Below are positions 1 to 5,045 of a stretch of DNA of 5,045 bases, piece after piece (the first letter of the stretch is position 1; every line of letters starts with the position of its first letter). The position numbers were made by a program, and so were the translations under genes. This DNA comes from Acidobacteriota bacterium (GTDB taxonomy: Bacteria > Acidobacteriota > Vicinamibacteria > Vicinamibacterales > CAVVIG01). Where the stretch lies: positions 1 to 5,045 of the forward strand of contig QHWF01000256.1 of assembly GCA_003222455.1 (NCBI GenBank), in the 5' to 3' direction. The notes under the pieces were generated by a model that saw only the letters and a list, made by a program, of their open reading frames with translations, was not told where the DNA came from and ran no database searches.

Positions 1-50
1 GTGGGGCAGGTGGGGCGGGTGGGGCAGGTGGGGCAGGTGGGGCGGGTGGG
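1..50 (+). repeat. 9-nt G-rich tandem repeat inside coding sequence
   Basis: Five consecutive copies of GTGGGGCRG (1-9, 10-18, 19-27, 28-36, 37-45; R alternates A/G) are followed by a partial GTGGG. Because the unit is a multiple of three, it keeps the DUF1592 reading frame open and encodes repeating Gly-Ala-Gly. It sits just before the DUF1592 domain, so it looks like a flexible interdomain linker that expanded by slippage. GGGG runs recur every 9 nt (3-6, 12-15, 21-24, 30-33, 39-42). The array may extend upstream of the window. Confidence 0.9.
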
Positions 51-1217
51 TCCGAGTCACGTGGGTTTGAAGCTGGGATCCGCTCGGCGCTCGAAGCCAT
101 CCTGTCCAGCCCGTATTTCATCTTCCGGCTCGAGCGCGAGCCCGATGCTGCGAAGTCCGGTGGAACCTATCGCGTGGCGGATACGGACCTCGCGTCTCGT
201 CTCTCGTTCTTCCTGTGGGGAGCCCTTCCGGATCAGGAGCTCGCGGCGGTTGCCAGCCAGGGGAAGCTTTCGGCGCCTGGCGTGCTGGAGAAGCAGGCGC
301 GTCGCATGCTCGCCGACCCGCGGGCCGACGCCATGGGCACGAGATTCGCGGCGCAGTGGCTGCGGCTCCAGGACGCGGACAAGGTCCATCCCGACCCGAA
401 CAACTATCCGAACTTCGACGACAATCTCGCGGCTGACATGCGCCGCGAAACCGAGCTGTTCTTCAACAATCTCGTTCGCGAGGACCGGAGCCTGCTCGAT
501 CTCTATCGCGCGGATTACACCTTCGTGAACGAACGCCTCGCGCAGCATTACGGGTTTCCTGGCGTCTCGGGCACTCACTTCCGTCGCGTGCCATATCCTG
601 ACGACACGCGGCGGGGCGTGCTCGGGCAAGGCAGCATTCTGGTGCAGACCTCGCTGGCGAACCGGACGTCGCCGGTGCTGCGGGGCAAATGGGTGATGGA
701 GGTCCTGATGGGCACGCCGCCTCCACCGCCGCCGCCGGACGTGCCCCCGCTCGACGAAACCGCCGAGGCGAAGAACGGACGGATGCTCACCACGCGCGAA
801 CGGATGGAGCTGCACCGCGCCAATCCAACGTGCAACGCGTGTCACCGCTTCATGGACCCGATTGGCCTCGCACTCGACAACTTCGACGTGACCGCGAAGT
901 GGCGCGTGCGCGAGAACGGCATGCCGCTCGACACGAAGGGCGTCTTCTACGACGGCACACCGGTGACGACCCCGGCCGAGCTGCTGGGCGCCCTGATGAA
1001 GCGTCCGGCGCCTCTGGTGAGGACGTTTACCGAAAACCTGATGGCTTACGCACTGGGCCGGCGTATCGAATTTGTCGATCAACCAGCGGTTCGCGCGATC
1101 ACCAGGGCCGCGGCCGCGAACGAGTACAGAATGTCGTCGTTCATTCTCGGCGTGATCAGGAGCGACGCGTTCCAGATGAAGGTGGCGGAGCCGAGCACAG
1201 ACAATTCCAAATTCTGA
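3..1217 (+). CDS. DUF1592/DUF1588/DUF1585 protein (planctomycete-type cytochrome-c-like), 5'-truncated
   Basis: This is the C-terminal 404 residues of a large protein; the frame is open from position 3, so the start lies upstream of the window. The visible order is a Gly-Ala-Gly linker (residues 1-16), a DUF1592-like region (about 21-185, from GFEAGI through SRLSFFLWG and RETELFF to DYTFVNERLAQHYG), a DUF1588-like region (about 194-297, with DDTRRGVLGQGSIL, TSPVLRGKWV, a seven-proline run and CNACHRFMDPIG), and a DUF1585-like region (about 325-395, with TENLMAYALGRR). CNACH (residues 277-281) is a CxxCH heme-c-type motif; whether it binds heme in this family is not known to me. Full-length relatives usually carry an N-terminal export signal and further cytochrome-c-like or DUF1587/DUF1595 domains, which would be outside the window. 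The GTG at 174 is an internal valine codon, not the start. The stop codon lies inside a heptanucleotide repeat, and the DUF1552 gene, its usual partner, follows 56 nt downstream. The family call is firm; the biochemical role is unknown. Confidence 0.93.
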   Translation, partial: GAGGAGGAGGAGGAGGSESRGFEAGIRSALEAILSSPYFIFRLEREPDAAKSGGTYRVADTDLASRLSFFLWGALPDQELAAVASQGKLSAPGVLEKQARRMLADPRADAMGTRFAAQWLRLQDADKVHPDPNNYPNFDDNLAADMRRETELFFNNLVREDRSLLDLYRADYTFVNERLAQHYGFPGVSGTHFRRVPYPDDTRRGVLGQGSILVQTSLANRTSPVLRGKWVMEVLMGTPPPPPPPDVPPLDETAEAKNGRMLTTRERMELHRANPTCNACHRFMDPIGLALDNFDVTAKWRVRENGMPLDTKGVFYDGTPVTTPAELLGALMKRPAPLVRTFTENLMAYALGRRIEFVDQPAVRAITRAAAANEYRMSSFILGVIRSDAFQMKVAEPSTDNSKF

Positions 1218-1251
1218 AATCTGAAATCTGAATTCTGAAATCTGAGATCTG
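1203..1251 (+). repeat. Heptanucleotide tandem array, consensus AAATCTG
   Basis: Six 7-nt units can be read: AATTCTG (1210), AAATCTG (1217), AAATCTG (1224), AATTCTG (1231), AAATCTG (1238) and AGATCTG (1245). A degenerate unit, AATTCCA, precedes them at 1203. The array is AT-rich against a very GC-rich background. It overlaps the last codons of the DUF1592 gene (Asn-Ser-Lys-Phe-stop) and ends 22 nt before the DUF1552 start. Short AT-rich heptamer arrays of this kind are a familiar intergenic feature of some Acidobacteriota, and heptamer STRR repeats are known in cyanobacteria. No function can be read from it here. Confidence 0.88.
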
Positions 1252-1263
1252 AAGCGTCAGTGA

Positions 1264-1268
1264 AGGAG
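1264..1268 (+). promoter_or_regulatory. Ribosome binding site of the DUF1552 gene
   Basis: AGGAG lies 5 nt before the GTG at 1274, as part of a longer GAAGGAG purine run. This spacing supports the GTG start over the in-frame ATG at 1298, which has no comparable upstream motif. Confidence 0.85.
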
Positions 1269-1273
1269 ACAAC

Positions 1274-2668
1274 GTGGACTTCATCACAGGCAAGCAGATG
1301 CCTCGCCGGACTTTTCTGCGGGGTGCAGGCGCCACGGTGGCGTTGCCGTTTCTCGAGGCAATGGTTCCCGCCGGCATGGGACGGTCGCGCGTCTCAGCCG
1401 CGGCGCCGGATCGCACGCGCCTGATCTGCATCGAAGAAGTGCACGGGCTTGCCGGCTGCAACAATTTCGGCGCGAGCAGGCATCTGTTTGCCCCGGCGAC
1501 GACCGGCCGCGACTTCACGCTCGTTCCCGACAATCCGCTGAGCGCGCTCGATCCGTATCGCGACTACCTCACCATCATCAGCCACACCGACGTCCGCAAC
1601 GCCGAGGCGTTTGCGCTCCCCGAGATCGGCGGTGATCACTTTCGCTCGAGCGCGGTGTTCCTCACGCAATCGCACCCCAGGCAGACCAACGGCTCGGATC
1701 TGTGGGCCGGCACCTCGATGGATCAGCTCTATGCGAAGCGGTTCGGCCAGGGGACGCCGTTCCCGTCGATGCAGTTCTGCATCGAGAATCTCGATCAGGC
1801 GGGGGGCTGCACTTACAACTACTCCTGCGCGTATACCGACACGATCAGCTGGGCCTCGCCGAACGAGCCGCTCCCGATGATTCGTGACCCGCGCGTCGCG
1901 TTCGACATGCTCTTTGGATCAGGCGGGAGCGCCGGCGATCGGGCCGCGCGGCGCGAAACGCGGCGGAGCATCCTCGACTGGATCGCCGGCGAAGTCGAGC
2001 GCACCCGCCGCCAGCTGGGCGCCGGCGATCGCGCACGCCTGGATCGCTATCTGGACAACGTGCGGGAGATCGAGCGCCGGATCCAGGCGGTCGAGGCGCA
2101 CAACCGCAGCGGCGACGCGCGGGACCTGCCGGACGCGCCGGCAGGCGTACCCGATTCCTTCACCGAGCACATGAAGCTGATGTTCGACATTCAGGTGCTC
2201 GCGCTGCAGACCGACATGACCCGCATCACGTCGTTCAAGACGGGCCGCGACGCGCAGAACCGCGTGTTTCCGGAGTGCGAATCGAAGCAGCCGTTCCATC
2301 CCGCGTCGCATCACGGCAATCGGGAGGAGCGGATCATGGAATTCAACAAGATCTGCAAGTTCCGCGTCGGTCAGCTCCCGTACTTTCTCGAGAAGATGAA
2401 GAGCACGATGGACGGCGAGGCGAGCCTGCTCGACAAAGCGTTGATCATCTGGGGCTCTCCGATGGCCGATCCGAACATTCACAACCATCGGCGGTGCCCG
2501 CTCATCCTGCTCGGCCGCGCCAGCGGCGCGCTGAACGGCAACGTGCACCTCAGGGCGGAAGACGGCACGCCAATGGCCAACGTGATGCTGACGCTGCTGC
2601 GCCGGCTCGGGCTCGAGGACCTGAAGACGTTCGGCGACAGCACGGGCGAGTTTTCGTTGGCGGGTTGA
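1274..2668 (+). CDS. DUF1552 domain protein with Tat signal
   Basis: This is a complete 464-residue protein. The N-terminus MDFITGKQMPRRTFLRGAG has the twin-arginine motif at residues 11-12, then a hydrophobic stretch (about 20-32) and an Ala-rich cleavage region (about 40-44), so the product should be exported folded by Tat. The rest reads as a full-length DUF1552 protein: ISHTD followed by GGDH (119-122) and FLTQSHP, a cysteine pair C179/C185 in GGCTYNYSCAY, the helical ERTRRQLGAGDRARLDRYLDNVREIERRIQ-type segment, HHGN (346-349), and a near-C-terminal WGSPMADPNIHNH (393-405) rich in likely polar or metal-binding residues. DUF1552 has no assigned reaction; it resembles the DUF1501-type proteins that accompany planctomycete cytochrome-c-like proteins. 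GTG is preferred as start because it has the better Shine-Dalgarno and relatives begin with a similar M-x-FITGK sequence. It follows the DUF1592 gene by 56 nt and is probably co-transcribed with it. Confidence 0.95.
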   Translation: MDFITGKQMPRRTFLRGAGATVALPFLEAMVPAGMGRSRVSAAAPDRTRLICIEEVHGLAGCNNFGASRHLFAPATTGRDFTLVPDNPLSALDPYRDYLTIISHTDVRNAEAFALPEIGGDHFRSSAVFLTQSHPRQTNGSDLWAGTSMDQLYAKRFGQGTPFPSMQFCIENLDQAGGCTYNYSCAYTDTISWASPNEPLPMIRDPRVAFDMLFGSGGSAGDRAARRETRRSILDWIAGEVERTRRQLGAGDRARLDRYLDNVREIERRIQAVEAHNRSGDARDLPDAPAGVPDSFTEHMKLMFDIQVLALQTDMTRITSFKTGRDAQNRVFPECESKQPFHPASHHGNREERIMEFNKICKFRVGQLPYFLEKMKSTMDGEASLLDKALIIWGSPMADPNIHNHRRCPLILLGRASGALNGNVHLRAEDGTPMANVMLTLLRRLGLEDLKTFGDSTGEFSLAG

Positions 2669-2676
2669 TTACTCAC

Positions 2677-2703
2677 CACGGAGGACGCGGAGGACGCGGA
2701 GGA
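2677..2703 (+). repeat. Three 9-nt CRCGGAGGA tandem units
   Basis: CACGGAGGA (2677-2685), CGCGGAGGA (2686-2694) and CGCGGAGGA (2695-2703) begin 8 nt after the DUF1552 stop codon. CACCACGGAGGA-type repeats recur between genes in several environmental phyla, including Acidobacteriota. The purine-rich units resemble Shine-Dalgarno sequences, but no start codon follows at a suitable distance. Confidence 0.85.
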
Positions 2704-2767
2704 AAAATCCTGCTGGGCAGCTTGAACCTTCAGGGCCAGTGAAACAGATGCGTCAGGGCTCTCAGAA

Positions 2768-4711
2768 ATGAATCACCCTCTGGATAGCGATTCGCGGACC
2801 GCGAGCAACGAACGGTGGATCCGTTCGGGATTGACCCTCCGCGTCCTCCGTGGTGGCAATGTTGACGGCCCGGCCGCAACGGTGTTCCTGGCAGTGTGCC
2901 TGACGGCTCTCGTTCACGCCGCTGCCTCCACCTCACCGGTCGCCGATGCGGCGATGCGCGGTGACCGCGAAGCCGTGCGCACGCTGCTCAGGCAGGGGGC
3001 CGACGTCAATGCGGCGCAGGGCGACGGCATGACCGCTCTTCACCACGCGGCCGAGCGCGGCGACGCCGAGATGGCCGGAATGCTCGTGTATGCGGGGGCG
3101 AACGTGTCCGCGACCACCCGCATCGGACAGTACACGCCGCTGCACGTGGCCAGCCAGGGTGGACACCTGCAGGTGGTGCAGACGCTCTTGAAGGCTGGCG
3201 CGTACGTCGGCGCACGCACGACCACGAGCGGCGTGACGCCGTTGCACCTCGCGGCGGCGTCAGGCGCGGCGGCGCTGGTGAAGGTGCTGCTCGATCACGG
3301 CGCGGATGCGAATACGCGCGAGGCGGCATGGGGCCAGACCCCGTTGATGTTCGCGTCGGCGCAGAACCGCGCCGACGCGATTCGTGTGCTCCTCGAGTGC
3401 GGCGCGGACCCGGGCATCACGACGAAGCCGATCGACATCGCGAAGCAGAGCGCGCTCGATCGCGCGGCGACCGAGCGACAACGCAAGGTGCTCGACGCGG
3501 CGGCTGTGAAGGGTGAGCCGCCCACGGCCAGCCAGGTGCAGGCCGCCATGCATGCGGCGCGCGAGTTGTTCGCGTCCGGGAAGATCCCGCCGCCCGACAC
3601 GAAAGAAGGCGCCGCGGCCGGCGACAGGAACGCGCCCGGTGCGGCAAACAACTTCGATCCGGAAGAGATCAATCCGCCGGTTGCCACGAAGGGCGGGCTC
3701 ACGGCGCTGCTGCACGCCGCCCGCCAGGGTCATATCGAGGCGGCGCGCGCGCTGCTCGACGGCCATGCGGCGATCGACCAGACCGGCGCCGGCGATGCGA
3801 CGAGCCCCCTCCTGATGGCCGTGATCAACGGGCAGTTCGACATGGCGATGTTCCTCATCGCGCGCGGAGCCAATCCCAATCTCGCCGCCGCGGGCAACGG
3901 CGCGACGCCGCTCTGGGCCGCGGTCAACACGCAGTGGCAGCCGAGGACGCGCTTTCCGCAGCCCCAGGAGATGGAGAAACAGCAGGCGACCTACCTCGAT
4001 GTGATGCGCGCGCTGCTCGACGCGGGCGCGGATCCGAACGGGCGCATCAAATCCCATCCCTGGTATCTCGTCTACAGCGGCTGCGGCAACCGCAACTGCG
4101 GCCTCGCCGATACCGCGGGATCGACCGCCTTCTGGCGCGCGGCCTACGCCGTGGACGTCGAGGCGATGCGTCTGCTCGTCGAGCGCGGCGCCGACCCGAA
4201 CATTCCGTCCATCGCGCCACCCGTTCCGGTTCGCCGCGGACCCCCGGGAGGACCGCCCGCCGGCGCCGGTGGACCGGTGGCCCCCGTCGCGGCGACGAAC
4301 CAGGAACGATTTGCCGCGCCACCAATTCCTCCCGGGGGACCAGGCGCGTTTCCCCTGCACGCCGCCGCGGGCGTCGAGTACGGTGAAGGCTTCGCCGGCA
4401 ACGCGCATCGCCACGCGCCTGATGGCTGGATGGCCGCCGTGAAATACCTGGTCGAAGAGCTCGGCGCCGACGTGAACGCGCGCGACAATGACGGCTACAC
4501 GCCCCTTCACCATGCCGCAGCACGGGGCGACAACGAGATGATCCTGTATCTCGTGTCGAAGGGCGCCGACGTCACGGCCGTGGCGCGCAGCGGACAGACG
4601 ACAGCGGATATGGCGAACGGTCCGGTCCAGCGCGTCTCGCCGTTTCCCGCGACCGTGGCACTCCTCGAGAAGCTCGGGTCGAAGAACAACCACCGGTGCG
4701 TGTCCTGTTAG
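2768..4711 (+). CDS. Secreted ankyrin-repeat protein with C-terminal CxxC
   Basis: The open frame is 647 codons. Residues 39-53 (VFLAVCLTALVHAAA) form a hydrophobic core plus an A-x-A site, indicating Sec-dependent export. About twelve ankyrin repeats or remnants follow: five in a first block (about 57-85, 87-117, 120-152, 155-186, 188-218, with TALHHAAERGD, TPLHVASQGGH and TPLHLAAASG), an 89-residue non-repeat linker (219-307), then repeats at about 309-341, 343-376, 378-428 (with an internal insertion) and 451-481, a Pro/Gly-rich linker (482-527), and final repeats at about 526-573, 576-607 and 609-637. Cysteines C439/C444 lie in a GCGNRNCG loop, and the protein ends HRCVSC (C644/C647). Ankyrin repeats are protein-binding scaffolds; the partner is unknown. 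ATG 2768 has no good Shine-Dalgarno and lies inside an inverted-repeat element, so residues 1-31 may not be genuine. GTG 2882 or a frameshifted start at 2859 are alternatives. The VOC gene follows after 48 nt. Confidence 0.9.
   Translation: MNHPLDSDSRTASNERWIRSGLTLRVLRGGNVDGPAATVFLAVCLTALVHAAASTSPVADAAMRGDREAVRTLLRQGADVNAAQGDGMTALHHAAERGDAEMAGMLVYAGANVSATTRIGQYTPLHVASQGGHLQVVQTLLKAGAYVGARTTTSGVTPLHLAAASGAAALVKVLLDHGADANTREAAWGQTPLMFASAQNRADAIRVLLECGADPGITTKPIDIAKQSALDRAATERQRKVLDAAAVKGEPPTASQVQAAMHAARELFASGKIPPPDTKEGAAAGDRNAPGAANNFDPEEINPPVATKGGLTALLHAARQGHIEAARALLDGHAAIDQTGAGDATSPLLMAVINGQFDMAMFLIARGANPNLAAAGNGATPLWAAVNTQWQPRTRFPQPQEMEKQQATYLDVMRALLDAGADPNGRIKSHPWYLVYSGCGNRNCGLADTAGSTAFWRAAYAVDVEAMRLLVERGADPNIPSIAPPVPVRRGPPGGPPAGAGGPVAPVAATNQERFAAPPIPPGGPGAFPLHAAAGVEYGEGFAGNAHRHAPDGWMAAVKYLVEELGADVNARDNDGYTPLHHAAARGDNEMILYLVSKGADVTAVARSGQTTADMANGPVQRVSPFPATVALLEKLGSKNNHRCVSC
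2809..2827 (+). other. Small perfect hairpin inside the inverted-repeat element
   Basis: CGAACGG (2809-2815) pairs with CCGTTCG (2821-2827) around the five-base loop TGGAT. Immediately upstream, TCGCGG-A-CCGCGA (2792-2804) is a second odd palindrome. Both lie between the arms of the 20-bp inverted repeat, so this stretch may fold as a multi-branched structure in RNA. No U-tract follows, so it is not a standard terminator. Confidence 0.6.
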
Positions 4712-4747
4712 TCGAGGAGCGCGTCTGAGAAATGAGAACTCCACATC

Positions 4748-4753
4748 AGGAGG
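4748..4753 (+). promoter_or_regulatory. Ribosome binding site of the VOC gene
   Basis: A perfect AGGAGG lies 6 nt before the ATG at 4760. The in-frame ATG at 4754 directly abuts this motif and is therefore too close to be used, which decides the start in favour of 4760. Confidence 0.9.
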
Positions 4754-4759
4754 ATGACG

Positions 4760-5045
4760 ATGGAAGGCATCATTGCCGGATTGCTCGAACAATTTGAAAA
4801 CGGGAAAATGACTCGCCGGCAGTTGATTCAGAGCCTGGCGCTGGCTGCAACGGCGGCTGCGTCGGGTTCGACAGCAGCGGCTCAGACTGCATCGCAAAGC
4901 AAACCGGTGATTCCCCAGGCCTTCGAGCCGGCGCCCTGGAAGACCGTCTGGCTCGATCACATCTCCTACGCCGTGACCGACTACAGAAAGAGCACCGCGT
5001 TCTATCGCGATTTGATGGGTTGGGAAATCAGCAACGACAACGGCA
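4760..5045 (+). CDS. Tat-exported VOC (glyoxalase/bleomycin-resistance fold) protein, 3'-truncated
   Basis: The first 95 codons are present and the frame runs off the window end. The protein begins MEGIIAGLLEQFENGKMTRR, with a twin-arginine-like TRRQLIQ (residues 18-24) and an Ala-rich hydrophobic stretch (26-41), then a short linker. From about residue 62 the first beta-alpha unit of a vicinal-oxygen-chelate domain is recognisable: LDHISYAVTDYRKSTAFYRDLMGWEISNDNG-like, with H67 in the usual place of the first metal ligand and the FYRDLMGW helix typical of the fold. VOC enzymes are usually metal-dependent lyases, isomerases or dioxygenases; which type this is cannot be told without the second ligands. 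An extended amphipathic stretch before the RR motif is unusual for a textbook Tat signal. The gene follows the ankyrin gene by 48 nt and is probably in the same transcript. Confidence 0.88.
   Translation, partial: MEGIIAGLLEQFENGKMTRRQLIQSLALAATAAASGSTAAAQTASQSKPVIPQAFEPAPWKTVWLDHISYAVTDYRKSTAFYRDLMGWEISNDNG

Larger units (their letters stand above)
2674..2855. repeat. 20-bp perfect inverted repeat enclosing 142 nt
   Basis: The left arm, 2674-2693 (CACCACGGAGGACGCGGAGG), is exactly reverse-complementary to the right arm at 2836-2855. A further 5-bp match, AATCC (2706-2710) with GGATT (2828-2832), allows the stem to resume past a bulge formed by the extra 9-nt unit on the left. The element starts just after the DUF1552 stop codon. 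It covers the ATG at 2768 and runs about 30 codons into the ankyrin open frame, where the right arm is translated as Leu-Arg-Val-Leu-Arg-Gly. It resembles a MITE-like or REP-like intergenic palindrome. No transposase or clear target-site duplication is visible. Confidence 0.8.

Noticed and set aside
1..528. + strand frame-1 open frame starting in the G-rich repeat
   Set aside because: Its Arg/Ser-rich translation is the out-of-frame reading of the DUF1592 gene, whose real frame starts at position 3.
57..1082. 341-codon open frame on the - strand opposite the DUF1592 gene
   Set aside because: It is a shadow of a well-supported + strand gene, with no domain signature and no start context.
2711..2721. 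CTGC-TGG-GCAG mini-hairpin after the DUF1552 gene as a terminator
   Set aside because: The four-base stem is too short and no T-run follows.
2723..2860. Possible promoters (TTGAAC at 2723; TTGACC at 2831)
   Set aside because: Neither has a convincing -10 box at 16-18 nt, and the second lies on the arm of the inverted repeat. Promoter consensus in this phylum is also not well enough known to call them.
4754..4756. ATG at 4754 as start of the VOC gene
   Set aside because: It directly abuts the AGGAGG motif, leaving no spacer; ATG 4760 has a six-base spacer.
4712..4759. Terminator or heptamer remnant between the ankyrin and VOC genes
   Set aside because: TCTGAGA-AATGAGA (4724-4737) only loosely resembles the upstream heptamers, and there is no stem with a T-tract.
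3260..4960. 566-codon open frame on the - strand opposite the ankyrin gene
   Set aside because: It is Arg/His/Gly-rich low-complexity translation with no recognisable domain. Its long openness is explained by the high-GC codon bias of the + strand gene, whose ankyrin motifs are unmistakable.

Overview
The window is high-GC DNA with strong G/C bias at third codon positions. It is densely coding, and all genes lie on the + strand. The gene content points to Acidobacteriota, perhaps a soil Vicinamibacteria-type lineage: a DUF1592/DUF1588/DUF1585 planctomycete-cytochrome-like protein, a DUF1552 protein, a secreted ankyrin-repeat protein and a Tat-exported VOC protein. The two kinds of short intergenic repeat also fit. 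This placement rests on remembered family distribution, not on a search.

Layout: (1) 1-1217 is the 3' part of a DUF1592-DUF1588-DUF1585 gene whose 5' end lies outside the window. It opens with a 9-nt G-rich tandem repeat that encodes a Gly-Ala-Gly linker. (2) 1203-1251 is an AT-rich heptanucleotide array that supplies that gene's stop codon. (3) 1274-2668 is a complete DUF1552 gene with a GTG start, a good Shine-Dalgarno and a Tat signal. (4) 2669-2767 is a short intergenic stretch with three 9-nt CRCGGAGGA units. The first two units have a perfect 20-bp inverted copy at 2836-2855, inside the 5' end of the next open frame. (5) 2768-4711 is a long ankyrin-repeat protein with a signal peptide and a Cys-x-x-Cys carboxyl end; its true start is uncertain. 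(6) 4760-5045 is the 5' part of a VOC (glyoxalase/bleomycin-resistance/dioxygenase fold) protein with a Tat-like signal, cut by the window end.

How the genes may work together: DUF1592-type and DUF1552 proteins are commonly encoded side by side, and the function of the pair is unknown. Every product whose N-terminus is visible carries, or can be read as carrying, an export signal, and the DUF1592 protein has a CxxCH heme-c-type motif. A cell-envelope or periplasmic role for the whole group is a reasonable inference, but no substrate or reaction can be assigned. DUF1592 and DUF1552 are likely co-transcribed. Ankyrin and VOC (48-nt gap) are probably a second pair, or a continuation across the inverted-repeat element.

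I see no RNA gene, transposase, CRISPR array, convincing promoter or rho-independent terminator. The most unusual points are the inverted-repeat element that runs into the ankyrin reading frame, a possible one-base frameshift at that gene's signal peptide, and the tandem repeats that touch coding sequence.
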